This document shows, piece after piece, positions 11,590-24,400 of a stretch of 64,000 nt of DNA. How positions within the stretch are numbered: position 1 is the first letter of the stretch; every line of letters begins with the position of its first letter. Location: assembly GCA_023014335.1 (NCBI GenBank), contig JAECYW010000018.1, positions 372,001 through 436,000 of the forward strand, in the 5' to 3' direction. The notes below the pieces were generated by a model that did not search any database, had not been told where the DNA came from, and saw only the letters and a program-made list of their open reading frames with translations. This DNA comes from Galerina marginata. Its lineage: Eukaryota > Basidiomycota > Agaricomycetes > Agaricales > Galerinaceae. The position numbers and the translations under genes were made by a program.

Positions 11590-13091
11590 CACATGACATA
11601 TCCCTGAGAATATCTTAGTCCAAGTTGGTGCATTACCAAATCCAAGGCAATTGCACAAAGTCCTGCTGTGAGTTTGATTATGTAAGCTTCTAGAACATTA
11701 TTTTTATGTTATTTGGTCATGTTTTGCAATGTTTGGTGTGCCTTTTATGGGTTATCCAGTCAGTTTAACACCAATTTTGCGATTTTCACTGAGTTAAGCT
11801 GGCTGTTTGCCAGATTTAGACACCATGACATCATTGCAAAACATATGTAAATATTTGTACATTATTTTAGATTGGTCTTGGTAAGACATTTTAGCATATC
11901 CAGCTCACTGCAATCTGTTTTAAGTGTAAATTCAGACAAATTTGCGCTTTTTGGGTCGTGTGAACAGGTCACATGACCTAATCGTCCCTGGATACACATG
12001 CCACATGAAAGCCCTGATTTTTGCGAATTTTTTGATACCAAAATCATCAAAATTGGCCTAGTAACGGCTGAGATATGAAAACCATGCAGGGTCACTATAT
12101 GAGTGAGAGAATTTCCATTGTCTGCGTTAGGAACCATTTCTGCCTGCTATGCAGGCCGGAAAACAAGTTCTTTTACTACGTAAGAACTTGTAACAAGATT
12201 AATTATTAGACTACAATAAGAACTTTGTAACAAGATTAGTTCATACGTCACTTAGTTTTTATCAGATTGCCTTGAAAAAAAATGTATAATTATCAGAAAA
12301 ATCAGGGCTAAAAGATGGTGTCACATATATATTGTCACATCTCTATGTGACTTACCAAATGCGGAATATTGTTTGAAATACATAGTAAATAAGCCATATT
12401 GAGGGTTCTTAAGGGTTTTAAAAGAAAATAAAAATACTGATTATTTTTCTTTACCTAACAGGTGGTCTGTGCACACATATCACATGACATATCCCTGAGA
12501 ATATCTTAGTCCAAGTTGGTGCATTACCAAATCCAAGGCAATTGCACAAAGTCCTGCTGTGAGTTTGATTATGTAAGCTTCTAGAACATTATTTTTATGT
12601 TATTTGGTCATGTTTTGCAATGTTTGGTGTGCCTTTTATGGGTTATCCAGTCAGCTTAACACCAATTTTCGGATTTTCACCAAGTTGAGCTGGCTGTTTG
12701 CCAGATTTGGACACCATGACATCATTGCAAAACATATGTAAATATTTGTACATTATTTTAGATTGGTCTTGGTAAGACATTTTAGCATATCCAGCTCACT
12801 GCAATCTGTCAATCTGTTTTAAGTGTAAATTCAGACAAATTTGCGCTTTTGGGTCGTGTGAACAGGTCACATGACCTAATCGTCCCTGGATACACATGCC
12901 ACATGAAAGCCCTGATTTTTGCGAATTTTTTGATACCAAAATCATCAAAATTGGCCTAGTAACGGCTGAGATATGAAAACCATGCAGGGTCACTATATGA
13001 GTGAGAGAATTTCCATTGTCTGCGTTAGGAACCATTTCTGCCTGCTATGCAGGCCGGAAAACAAGTTCTTTTACTACGTAAGAACTTGTAA
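11590..13091 (-). mobile_element. Truncated family A Helitron (5' part only)
   Basis: On the minus strand this starts with the normal 5' terminus at 13,091 (flanking T at 13,092), contains one complete unit of 898 bp (12,194-13,091) and about 604 bp of a second, then stops inside the spacer at about 11,590. There is no 3' terminus. The two unit segments differ from the other arrays and slightly from each other, including a 7-bp duplication of CAATCTG near 12,805, so this is an older copy. It cuts off the 5' side of the coiled-coil gene to its right. Confidence 0.75.
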
Positions 13092-13527
13092 TTCTCCCAC
13101 TATAGCCGCCTCCTCTCAATATCCCTACAACAAACGTTGGACCTGGTGTCGGTGCTCAGAGGTTCGGACAACAACAGCAGCCACAGCAACCAAATTATGG
13201 TTATATGCCTATGCCTGCCGGTCCAGTAAGTCCTTGTTGTTATTTTTATATTCCATTGGACTAACTTTCAATGCAGACGGTTGTTGAACTCCCTCCGTCG
13301 TTTAATTCATTGATGGAAATTTTGCGGGTAATCTACTTCTTATTTTTTTCCTATCTGAGTAGTTGTTCCTGACACCAATTTTAGGAAAATCGGCTGGCGC
13401 AGCTTGCGACAGTTGACCAACAACGTGAATTATTGAGATACATGAGATGGCTGAATGAATGGTTGGAGCACGATGTTCATGACCGGCAGTCGGAGATACG
13501 CGGTGTCGTGGCTCGAGTCGAGCAATG
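13092..13527 (+). pseudogene. 3' exons of an uncharacterised protein (Q/P-rich, then coiled coil)
   Basis: Three exons can be read. The first, to about 13,227, is GAQRFGQQQQPQQPNYGY and flanking residues; the second, 13,279-13,328, is TVVELPPSFNSLMEILR; the third, 13,385-13,527, is ENRLAQLATVDQQRELLRYM and on to VARVEQ and a TGA stop. The introns have normal GTAAGT and GTAATC donors with CAG/TAG acceptors. The C-terminal 45 residues have the charge pattern of an amphipathic coiled coil. The upstream part ends at the border of the Helitron fragment and I could not find the start across it, so the gene is listed as broken. Function unknown. Confidence 0.5.
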
Positions 13528-13562
13528 AGGCCATGACCTCACCTCCGTGGCATCAAGCTTAC

Positions 13563-14260
13563 TTCTGACCACCACCATCCGCCTTCCTCACCCTCTCCTT
13601 ACTCATCCCGCCCTTCAAGACCTCAAGAAACCATCTACTAAGTGATTTAGTGAGCTAAATCTTAGTTATATTACTGTTTTCCGGCCTATTAGGTTTTGTC
13701 CGTTCCAGACGAGCTAGTGTCCAGTCGTGAACCCCCCCTCATATCGAGGGCTGTGGGCTGGCATTCCAACCGCCTCAGATAGAATAACGGAGTGTAGGAT
13801 AACAAAGGAAGACCCTGTAGAGTGAGATCCGCACGGTAGGAGTCACGAAACAAGTCGAAATGCGACTCGTTTTGTTCGTTTCAAATCCCCACCCCACCGT
13901 CAACTAACCGCCCGCTTACAGGCTCACCCACTGCCTGATCACTGCCCTCAAGCACCCTTTACGGCCATGTCACTCAGCGCCGCAGCCTGCCAACCCCTCC
14001 TGCTTGTTTTGCCGCTGTGTGAGGCACCTGCGACCTACAGAAAAGGCGGAAGCAATTTTGCTGCTGCTTTGACGATACGATAGCAATGGGAGCAGCGGCC
14101 GCTGCTGCTCTGGTGGAGTGCGAGGAATACGGAAAGGTGCGGGCAGATGTCCGCCGCCTTCCCCGCCTTCCCTGAATCCGACCTTTTCCCTTCCCCTGTG
14201 CCACCACCGACCTACCTGTGCCAACGCCTTCCGACGTCATCTCCGTCAGCTGGTATACTG
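13563..14260 (+). repeat. Diverged dispersed repeat, copy 2
   Basis: Partner of the repeat at 9,061-9,790, in direct orientation about 4.5 kb away. It follows the stop codon of the coiled-coil gene by about 35 bp. Similarity is moderate (my estimate about 70 percent), so the duplication is old. No recognisable coding domain. Confidence 0.6.
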
Positions 14261-14299
14261 CGCATGCGCCGGTCAGTGTGTCGACAACCACACCCACCA

Positions 14300-14760
14300 T
14301 TTGCGACGATGACCGTCGCCACCCCGGTACCCCCATATCAGCGGGAACTCACCGCAGGTGTGGGGAAGACGAGGAGACAGCACACCGCACCCCCTGTCAG
14401 CGACGACGGCCATTGTGCCCAGTACCCCCACATCAGCAAGGACCCCACCGTGCAGGTGTCGGGGGTACGAAGATGCAAACGACAATGCGACCACAGCACC
14501 AGATGACGAGAGGGCCCCCACATTAGTGGGAAAACTGACCGCGCCGGTGAAGGGCGATCGCGACGTCGTTGCGGCAGCCACCACCACTGCTACAACGTCG
14601 TCTGCAGTCCTGCTGCAGCTCCGTTACCACCACCAGCATGGGCTGAGACCACGAGAACGGCCCCACATCAGCGCGGAATCTGACTGCGCCGGTGTAGGGT
14701 CATTGCCACCTCATTGCGCCACGACATCTGCAGTCCCCACATGGCGTGGAGCCTACCATG
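14300..14760 (+). repeat. Degenerate GC-rich minisatellite
   Basis: A phrase close to CCCCACATCAGCGxGGAA followed by GCGCCGGTG recurs about four to five times (near 14,330, 14,425, 14,515, 14,665 and, weakly, 14,735). The period is irregular, roughly 90-150 bp. Overlapping open frames on both strands are composition artefacts. Confidence 0.45.
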
Positions 14761-15424
14761 TCGATGTAGGGAATGACGCCAAATGTTGGAACTGCGCTGC
14801 CATTGACATGACCCCACAACCACTGCTCACCCTTTTACACTTTATTTTTTACATATTAATGTATTAGTTTAAATGGTTGTAAGTAGAATGATATGGCCAC
14901 AAGAAAGTTCTCAATGATCAGATATGCAGGTACCACCTTTGTCATCCTGGCTATGTGCTACATTTGAGTGAAATCAAGGAAACCAGAGAATGGAGCTATG
15001 TCGATTAAACATGTCAGAACGACATGGAAGACGGTTGCATGAATAACGTACCCAGACCATGGAGGAGGATGAGCAGGATCTCATCTGTGCCATCGTCGCT
15101 AGCCGTGTAAAAGTAAGAACCCAGAATTCTGGATATCGGACTCACAGCGACTCTCCTGGTGGTCGTCTTACCGGAGGCATTTTCCAAACGCCGCTAAGCC
15201 AACGACCGATTTTATCATCCATTTCTCGTCGATAGTTCAGTTTGCCTTTCCGACATTTACTGCTGCCTCAGCTTCAATTTCATCTGCTTACATGAGTCCA
15301 CTTCCCCTTTCCTTTCTTATTCACCCTTCCTTTGTCATATGGAGATTCACTCATCGCATATAAATTTAAAGTATACTATAGAGAAACTAATCTACTGCAT
15401 AGAGTATACCAAATGGATGGTTAA
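14761..15424. other. Intergenic, nothing recognised
   Basis: No domain, repeat or RNA gene stands out. An AT-rich segment (about 15,355-15,400) could be promoter DNA, but no transcript start can be fixed. Confidence 0.4.
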
Positions 15425-15586
15425 AACGCTGCCGATGACGTTGAGATCGAGATTACTTCAATGAGGGAAATGTACATGAATATGCTGGAAGCCTCTGGTG
15501 GAAGGTGGGGATACACACCATGGAATGCACTGGCCTACAAGCTAGTTGTGGTGGCTGGCGAGACGCCACATAGGGCTGCTTTCTGA
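15425..15586 (+). pseudogene. Possible C-terminal exon remnant
   Basis: An open stretch of 53 codons before a TGA at 15,584 reads DDVEIEITSMREMYMNMLEA and ends GETPHRAAF. Its composition looks protein-like, but a TAA lies just upstream at 15,422 and there is no clear acceptor site. It may be a remnant of a deleted gene. No family recognised. Confidence 0.25.
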
Positions 15587-15674
15587 GGCTGTGTCCTTCC
15601 CCTTGAACAACTCACAGATGCCACTTAGCTAGTCAACATTTGAGTTCCCATGCAGACATATAATTTGGGAAAAC

Positions 15675-16124
15675 TTACTCGTCGGTCAGGTCAAGGGGCC
15701 TTGAAGCCTTGTTTCCTGCTTCATACACTGCAAAGAAGCCGTACACAGCAGCAGGAAAGGTAGAAGGCAAGTCTAAGGAGCGGTTTTTCCACCATCGGGG
15801 ATGGAAACCGTTGGTGCTGAGGGCCATCGTCCTATCTTTTGGATGGCATATCTTTCCATTGGGCCAAAGGTCTACAATTTCTGTCCATTTGCAGTTGTGT
15901 TGGTTCTTGGAAAGTTTTGCGTAGGTTTTCAAACCCCTCTTTATGACATAAAAATCGCCTGGGCCGCCTAATTTGTCATTGGGGAGGCCCTTTGTTGAGT
16001 AGTATACTCTGTATTTCCCGCCCAGTTTCGACAGTTTGGACGATACTAATGGAAATTGCTGAAAAAAGACGCGTGTACCGTCGCTGAGCACCTCGCTGTC
16101 CATGGGGTGCAAAGGGAATGCCAA
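15675..16124 (-). CDS. Uncharacterised basidiomycete protein
   Basis: A 149-codon frame starts MAFPLHPMDSEVLSDG and contains KYRVYYSTKGLPNDKLGG, GDFYVIKRG, WTEIVDLWPNGKICHPKD and FHPRWWKNRSL. The pattern (short Tyr/Trp-rich modules around PNDKLGGPGDFY) resembles small proteins I associate with Agaricomycete genomes, function unknown. The frame stops at GAGTAAGT, which also reads as a splice donor, so another 3' exon is possible. It lies head to head with the gene at 16,592, about 470 bp apart. Confidence 0.5.
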   Translation of the reverse strand: MAFPLHPMDSEVLSDGTRVFFQQFPLVSSKLSKLGGKYRVYYSTKGLPNDKLGGPGDFYVIKRGLKTYAKLSKNQHNCKWTEIVDLWPNGKICHPKDRTMALSTNGFHPRWWKNRSLDLPSTFPAAVYGFFAVYEAGNKASRPLDLTDE

Positions 16125-18156
16125 GAGGGAAAAAAGACAGTGGGGCGTGAGGCCTCGAGGAAGGGGAAGGCAGAGTTCCTTGCCAGTGGGCTGGGGATAG
16201 GCCTAGTTCTTGTGAAGAGTCGCACAAGAGACTGAGTCCTCGAACGACGAACGTGGAATCATGTGACATTTTTGATGTCCGACGCTTGACTGAAGCGTGA
16301 ACGCGTGAACGTTGTGAACTGTGACCACAATTGCAACCTAGACACTGAGCCAGACAGACCTTTGTTTGATTCGGAATATATCTGAACAAACACAGCGTTT
16401 CTCCATACTTGGCACGTCACTCTTCCCATTGCTCAATTTGTCAACTGCTCCGACCGTTCGTACATCGCGAGTTTTGCAGCTGGTGGTTGATTCGGAACTT
16501 TTCTGAACAACAATCTCACTGCCGTGTCTCTCGATCCACCTGTTTGGTAGTGGGATACTAAAGTACGGGAACACATTTTTCACGACCAACGATGTCTACG
16601 TCTATGAAAGTGCCGAGGAAGTTGTGGTGAGTAGGCAGCTATTCAAAAGTTGCGACAATAATATGCTAATTAATGCAAAAGTGACGCTGACAAGCAACAT
16701 GGACGGGCTCAAATCGTGAACGGCGATATTTTCTATTCGCCGAATTGTTCCAGAGAGCTCGAAAATATCCCCGAACGGGATTTGCACAATATCCTCCTCC
16801 CCTACACCCACCCGAACAACATACGTGCCCCGAGGAACTTCAGTACAGTCGATCTCGCAGACTATCAATCCCCTCGATGGTGGAGCGTTCCATTTGGTTG
16901 GGTTGCCTTTGTTCCAAAAAGACCCGACTTTGTTGGACCCGTTCTTGGCAGGATGAATCGGTTACCCCATCGCAAGGAGCTGCGTTTTGAAGAGGGACTG
17001 GGATATTCAATGCCTGAAGGCATTTTGCGGGTGTGGCGGGGTCTGGAGCTCAACATTATACGTGCGGTTGGACTACTTGCTGTTCATACCAAATCATCGC
17101 CACTCCTTCCGGCTTATCCTACTCACTTTGGGTATCGACATCATCATAAATCATGGCGCACGGCGCTCATTGCCTTTGAAAGATCAAGGAATTGGCTGGT
17201 CATGTGGATCAGCGCCCTAGCATACCTTATCGCTGTGGCAGATACCGAGACCTCTGCCAGGAAAAATTATCCCTTACTCGCGCTCACGGATTGGTACTCA
17301 CATTTGGTTAAAAGTGGCTGTTCAGAGTCATGGCTGGAGGGTCTAACCTTATCATCAATGATATGCGACTTTACATTGTGGGCAGAAAGGGCGGGGACGT
17401 TTGTGTCATTAACGGAGCTATGCGAGGACAATAGGTTACCTAAGATTGAATGGCTATGTGCGTTTGGTATTCCCAACTGGTATAGATGGGAGCGTGAGCG
17501 GTCAAAGGATCCAAAGTACGAAGCGTATGCACCGTTACCACACCAATTACAGGATATATTCAACGGTGTTCCTCCTCGGATTTCAACAAGCTGGGATGTC
17601 AATCATGTCATGCAATACCAACATACCACGCCTACGAACGAGCCCGTCCACCCTCAAAATGGTTGTCCTTCAAGTAATACAATAACTTGGGCTGAATTCA
17701 AGGCTCAGAGAGATAGGATAAATGCTCAGAGGGAACTGGTGGAGACAACGCAGCAACGCAATGAACGACTAGCTCGGGCAAGGAATCCGGGCACCGCAAC
17801 TGCAAAGGTCTTTGAATGGCTTGAAGATGACAACGGAAATCTGGTTCGAACAAAGGTCCTTGAGACTTTAGATCGGCAAACGCTTGAGCGATATGACAAG
17901 GGACACATCAGATATGACGCATTTTGGCATGAATGGGATTGCTGCGAGGAGACTGGCGTAGCAGGTTACAGTGATGAAAATGACTACAGTGATGATGCAG
18001 GCAATTCATATGATCTGAGTTCTGGCAATCCATTTAATGACCTCGACGATGACTCAGATGTCATCCCTACGTCGGGACTTCCGGACAATAGCTGGGCACA
18101 CAAATTGCGTCCTCTCGAACACCCAATTCGGAGCAACCAGAATGACAACAGTTCAA

Positions 18157-19815
18157 CTTGGTCAGAGGCCATTGCTGCGCATGGCAAAAACAAGTTCTTA
18201 CTTGCTAGGTGAGTCCGACTATAAATAAAGGTTAAATAAGTAAATATTGCATAGTCCGCTCAAATCTGAAGCTATTAGGATGATCTTATACTCAAAAAAA
18301 GCAGAAAAATGAGGCGGATCTAACAAACCTAAAACGGCCTGGTCACGTGACCAGGAAGGCCCTGATTTTTACGAATTTTTTGATACCAAGATCATAAAAA
18401 TTGGCCCAGTAATGGCTGAGATACAGAAACCATGCAGGGTCACTATAGCAGTGGGAGAATTTCCAACCATTGCGTTAGGAATGTTTTCTGCCTGCTATGC
18501 AGGCCGGAAAACAAGTTCTTTTACTACGTAAGAACTTGTAACAAGATTAATTAATTGACTACAATAAGAACTTGTAATAAGATTAGTTCATACGTCACTT
18601 AGTTTTTATCAGATTTCCTTGAAATAAAGTGTGTAATTATCAGAAAAATCAGGGCTAAAAGATGGTGTCACATGCGTATTGTCACATCTTTATGTGACTT
18701 ACCAAATGCGGAATATTGTTGAAAACACAGTAAATAAGCTATATTGAGAGATTTTAAAGATATTAAAATAAAATAAAAATACTGATAATGTTTTTTTTAC
18801 CTAAGAGATGGTCTGTGCACACATATCACATGACATATCCCTGAGAATATTTTTGTCCAAGTTGGTGCATTACCAAACTTGGTCAGAGGCCATTGCTACG
18901 CATGGCAAAAACAAGTTCTTACTGTCAAGGCGAGTCCGACTATAAATAAAGGTTAAATAAGTAAATAATGCATAGTCCGCTCAAATCTGAACCGATTTGG
19001 ATGATCTTATACTCAAAAAAAGCAGAAAAATGAGGCGGATCTAACAAGCCTAAAACGGCCTGGTCACGTGACCAGGAAGGCCCTGATTTATACGAATTTT
19101 TTGATACCAAGATCATAAAAATTGGCCCAGTAATGGCTGAGATACAGAAACCATGCAGGGTCACAGTATGAGTGGGAGAATTTCCAACCATTGCGTTAGG
19201 AATGTTTTCTGCCTGCTATGCAGGCCGGAAAACAAGTTCTTTTACTACGTAAGAACTTGTAATCCAAGGCAATTGCACAAAGTCCTGCTGTAAGTTTGAT
19301 TATGTAAGCTTCTAGAACATTATTTCCATGTTATTTGGTCATGTTTTGCAATGTTTGGTGTGCCTTTTATGGGTTATCCAGTCAGTTTAACACCAATTTT
19401 CGGATTTTCACCAAGTTGAGCTGACTGTTTGCCTGATTTGGACACCATGACATCATTGCAAAACATATGTAAATATTTGTACATTATTCTAGATTGGTCT
19501 GGGCAACACATTTTAGCATATTTAGCTCACTGAAATCTGTTTTAAGTGTAAATTCACACAAATTTGCGCTTTTTGGGTCGTGTGAGCAGGTCACATGACC
19601 TAATCAACCCTGGATACACATGCCACATGAAAGCCCTGATTTTTACGAATTTTTTGATACCAAGATCATTAAAATTGGCCCAGTAATGGCTGAGATACAG
19701 AAACCATGCAGGGTCACTATAGCAGTGGGAGAATTTCCAACCATTGCGTTAGGAATGTTTTCTGCCTGCTATGCAGGCCGGAAAACAAGTTCTTTTACTA
19801 CGTAAGAACTTGTAA
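18157..19815 (-). mobile_element. Non-autonomous Helitron, family A, n=1, with a nested copy
   Basis: The 3' terminus is at 18,157 (preceded by A) and the 5' terminus at 19,815 (followed by T). After removing the nested element at 18,878-19,262 the length is 1,274 bp, exactly 385 + 889, the same as the copy at 33,594-34,867. It interrupts exon 2 of the 'WYRW' gene, and the empty site reads TTCAA|TGCTGG. Confidence 0.85.
18878..19262 (-). mobile_element. Minimal family A Helitron, n=0, nested
   Basis: This 385-bp element has both termini and no tandem unit. It is inserted in the spacer of the surrounding copy. Uninterrupted spacers elsewhere read CATTACCAAATCCAAGG, and here CATTACCAAA is followed by the element and then TCCAAGG, so the target lies between A and T and nothing was duplicated or lost. 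The terminal hairpin reads GCTACGC in place of the usual GCTGCGC. Confidence 0.88.
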
Positions 19816-21061
19816 TGCTGGAGGACAACAAAATTGAAACTGCAACAGATGACTATCCTGATAACTTGGCCCGAGAAATATTGGAAGTACTGCGACTACA
19901 CTTTGGGTATACGGGGTTGCTCCTGCTGGGTTCTACCCACCCTATTGATAACGAAAAGGACCAAGAAAGTTCATGAGAGTCATTGGCATACGCTGGGTCC
20001 CCCGTGCACCTCTCGTGTTTGATAGGAAAGCAATACAGGCGGCATGCGATTTTATCCATCGACTACAGGCTAATGCCAAAATGCTTACGGATGAATGGGA
20101 CCTTGGTAAAGAGCATCGGCAGTCTGTCTATTTGACTAAGAGAATGGCCTGCATTCGGTTGCTGGAAGTCAGGCTCTGCGAGCACAATATTTATCATCAA
20201 CGCAAGCTTACGTGGTATATGTTTGATTTTGGGTCCGCAAGAACCAAGAGGTGGATGTTTACCGTTACCTCTGCGGCTGTCGCATTAACAGTTTGTCGCC
20301 TAGACAATACTTACACTGATTCAGACCTTGCTGTGTATTTTCTGCAATGTGGAATGTCGTTTAGAACGATGCAACTGTCATCTTCACTTTCGCGAGCGCC
20401 TTATTCTGCGAAATCTGTCACTCAGCGGTCATCTCGGGGGCAGGGTTATGCATTTTTAATTGATGACTTCACGACTTTTGAAACCTGTGCACAAATATTC
20501 CTCAAAACAAATCGGCATGCACGAGCTGCCTGCATGATGGGCGGTGTAACTTGGAGGGTGGCTTGTTCTGCTGTTGACTGGAATACAGTGTTCGGTGGTC
20601 CGTCAGGCTGGTCCCCCAGTTGTTGTGAATATGTAATTGGAATTGAAACTGGCGCTTCTTTGGAATATGTTGACGATGCTTTGACTAAAGACGAGGTCAC
20701 TGCTTTATCTGGAATGTACTACGTCCTTACAGGTATTCGATACTATAATATGACTTTGGGACCATGCTAACCTTTTGTAGGCAAAGGTGAACAGTATGAG
20801 AATCCATCTTGGTATCCAACACCTGACTCGTTCACTGGATCTGGCTTTGATTATGGGTATTGGGCTGAGAGTTGCGAGAAGGAGTTTGAGGGCTGGATAA
20901 GGAAAAGTTCTAAGCCAGCATTGCCAAGCATTCCAGGTGTGCCGATGCGAAACCCTATCAATAAGGTGCACTGGGCAGCTAATTTGAAAGGTTCGGCTGA
21001 ACTGCGTCGTGCGCGTTCAAGGATTGAGAAACTAGCAAAAGACCTTATTGAATCCCGATGA

Positions 21062-21416
21062 CTTGTTGTTTGATCAAGCCCATTTTTAGGTGTAGTTCCA
21101 TAGAGCAGATAGACATCCTGCTTCATTTTGTAATATATTTCTTGGTACTTCTACATCATTCATAGCAGATCTAAGTGTAACTTGAAAGGACGCAACATCA
21201 CTCTGCTGAAAACTTCCACCCTCTAAATCCATGTTTAAGGAAATCTTGGCTCAATATTAATATAAATACAGATTGTTTATGCCCAAAGTTCCTAATCAAC
21301 AGTGACAAGTTCTAATTCATTTAGGTGGGATCCTCCTGCTTCTTGACAAACTTAGGCTTCCGTGGCATGCAAAATACCATTCACTTCAAGGAGCCAGCAA
21401 TCGCCAGGATCCCCGC
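21062..21416. other. Convergent intergenic region
   Basis: This lies between the stop of the plus-strand 'WYRW' gene and the stop of the minus-strand WD40 gene. It presumably holds both 3' untranslated regions. No other element seen. Confidence 0.5.
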
Positions 21417-24400
21417 TCATAGCGCTGTTTGCAACTTCTGGAGTAAATTCTTCAATTCCTGTACGGTGATTGAGCTAGAGTGAAAGGAAAAAGAAACTGA
21501 TCTAACCAATTTGAAAACAGGAAACCAGGCTTTCCACGTAATTGCCAAGGCCAAGTTGAAGACAATGAGGGTAAACAAAATACACTGTTCTGCTATCCGT
21601 TCCTCTTCACGCCTCTTTCGCTGCAGTGCCCGTTTGGTCTTCAAGTTTCAGGCGGTCAGCTCTTATCCACCCAAGCCAATAGTTTTCTGATCACTTACAG
21701 GTTTTTCCCAAATGCATATTTGAGATTTATTATCGGAAGACCCGCTGATAATTAGATGACGCTCGTCAGAGCTGGCAGACTAGACCAGATATTTAACTTG
21801 GTCAGAGGCCATTGCTGCGCATGGCAAAAACAAGTTCTTACTTTCTAGGTGAGTCCGACTATAAATAAATGTTAAATAAGTAAATATTACATAGTCCGCT
21901 CAAATCTGAAGCTATTAGGATGTTCTTATACTCAAAAAAAGCAGAAAAATGAGGCGGATCTAACAAGCCTAAAACGGCCTGGTCACGTGACCAGGAAGGC
22001 CCTGATTTTTACGATTTTTTTGATACCAAGATCATAAAAATTGGCCCAGTAATGGCTGAGATACAGAAACCATGCAGGGTCACTATAGCAGTGGGAGAAT
22101 TTCCAACCATTGCGTTAGGAATGTTTTCTGCCTGCTATGCAGGCCGGAAAACAAGTTCTTTTACTACGTAAGAACTTGTAACAAGATTAATTAATTGACT
22201 ACAATAAGAACTTGTAATAAGATTAGTTCATACGTCACTTAGTTTTTATCAGATTTCCTTGAAATAAAGTGTGTAATTATCAGAAAAATCAGGGCTAAAA
22301 GATGGTGTCACAAGTGTATTGTCACATCTTTATGTGACTTACCAAATGCGGAATATTGTTGAAAACACAGTAAATAAGCTATATTGAGAGATTTTAAAGA
22401 CATTAAAATAAAATAAAAATACTGATAATGTTTTTTTTATCTAAGAGATGGTCTGTGCACACATATCACATGACATATCCCTGAGAATATTTTGGTCCAA
22501 GTTGGTGCATTACCAAATCCAAGGCAATTGCACAAAGTCCTGCTGTGAGTTTGATTATGTAAGCTTCTAGAACATTATTTCCATCTTATTTGGTCATGTT
22601 CTGCAATGTTTGGTGTGTCTTTTATGGGTTATCCAGTCAGTTTAACACCAATTTTGCGATTTTCACCAAGTTGAGCTGACTGTTTGCCTGATTTGGACAC
22701 CATGACATCATTGAAAAACATATGTAAATATTTGTACATTATTCTAGATTGGTCTGGGCAACACATTTTAGCATATTTAGCTCACTGAAATCTGTTTTAA
22801 GTGTAAATTCACACAAATTTGCGCTTTTTGGGTCGTGTGAGCAGGTCACATGACCTAATCAACCCTGGATACACATGCCACATGAAAGCCCTGATTTTTA
22901 CGATTTTTTTGATACCAAGATCATAAAAATTGGCCCAGTAATGGCTGAGATACAGAAACCATGCAGGGTCACTATAGCAGTGGGAGAATTTCCAACCATT
23001 GCGTTAGGAATGTTTTCTGCCTGCTATGCAGGCCGGAAAACAAGTTCTTTTACTACGTAAGAACTTGTAACAAGATTAATTAATTGACTACAATAAGAAC
23101 TTGTAATAAGATTAGTTCATACGTCACTTAGTTTTTATCAGATTTCCTTGAAATAAAGTGTGTAATTATCAGAAAAATCAGGGCTAAAAGATGGTGTCAC
23201 AAGTGTATTGTCACATCTTTATGTGACTTACCAAATGCGGAATATTGTTGAAAACACAGTAAATAAGCTATATTGAGAGATTTTAAAGACATTAAAATAA
23301 AATAAAAATACTGATAATGTTTTTTTTATCTAAGAGATGGTCTGTGCACACATATCACATGACATATCCCTGAGAATATTTTGGTCCAAGTTGGTGCATT
23401 ACCAAATCCAAGGCAATTGCACAAAGTCCTGCTGTGAGTTTGATTATGTAAGCTTCTAGAACATTATTTCCATCTTATTTGGTCATGTTCTGCAATGTTT
23501 GGTGTGTCTTTTATGGGTTATCCAGTCAGTTTAACACCAATTTTGCGATTTTCACCAAGTTGAGCTGACTGTTTGCCTGATTTGGACACCATGACATCAT
23601 TGAAAAACATATGTAAATATTTGTACATTATTCTAGATTGGTCTGGGCAACACATTTTAGCATATTTAGCTCACTGAAATCTGTTTTAAGTGTAAATTCA
23701 CACAAATTTGCGCTTTTTGGGTCGTGTGAGCAGGTCACATGACCTAATCAACCCTGGATACACATGCCACATGAAAGCCCTGATTTTTACGATTTTTTTG
23801 ATACCAAGATCATAAAAATTGGCCCAGTAATGGCTGAGATACAGAAACCATGCAGGGTCACTATAGCAGTGGGAGAATTTCCAACCATTGCGTTAGGAAT
23901 GTTTTCTGCCTGCTATGCAGGCCGGAAAACAAGTTCTTTTACTACGTAAGAACTTGTAACAAGATTAATTAATTGACTACAATAAGAACTTGTAATAAGA
24001 TTAGTTCATACGTCACTTAGTTTTTATCAGATTTCCTTGAAATAAAGTGTGTAATTATCAGAAAAATCAGGGCTAAAAGATGGTGTCACAAGTGTATTGT
24101 CACATCTTTATGTGACTTACCAAATGCGGAATATTGTTGAAAACACAGTAAATAAGCTATATTGAGAGATTTTAAAGACATTAAAATAAAATAAAAATAC
24201 TGATAATGTTTTTTTTATCTAAGAGATGGTCTGTGCACACATATCACATGACATATCCCTGAGAATATTTTGGTCCAAGTTGGTGCATTACCAAATCCAA
24301 GGCAATTGCACAAAGTCCTGCTGTGAGTTTGATTATGTAAGCTTCTAGAACATTATTTCCATCTTATTTGGTCATGTTCTGCAATGTTTGGTGTGTCTTT

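Larger units (their letters stand above)
16592..21061 (+). pseudogene. 'WYRW' family protein of Agaricomycetes, exon interrupted by nested Helitrons
   Basis: Exon 1 is 16,592-16,626 (MSTSMKVPRKL), followed by an intron to 16,681. Exon 2 runs from 16,682 to 18,156 and, after removal of the Helitron, resumes at 19,816 in the same frame (NDNSS|MLEDNKIETATDD). A last intron (about 20,732-20,779) leads to an exon ending IEKLAKDLIESR and TGA at 21,059-21,061. Typical family features are IPNWYRWERE, WYMFDFGSARTKRW, TSAAVALTVCRLD and WYPTPDSFTG. No biochemical role is known to me. A frame change is needed near 19,971, where the first frame hits TGA and the second continues from 19,973, so the gene also carries a small lesion or an unrecognised intron. 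The C-terminal 30 residues are basic and helical. Confidence 0.7.
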
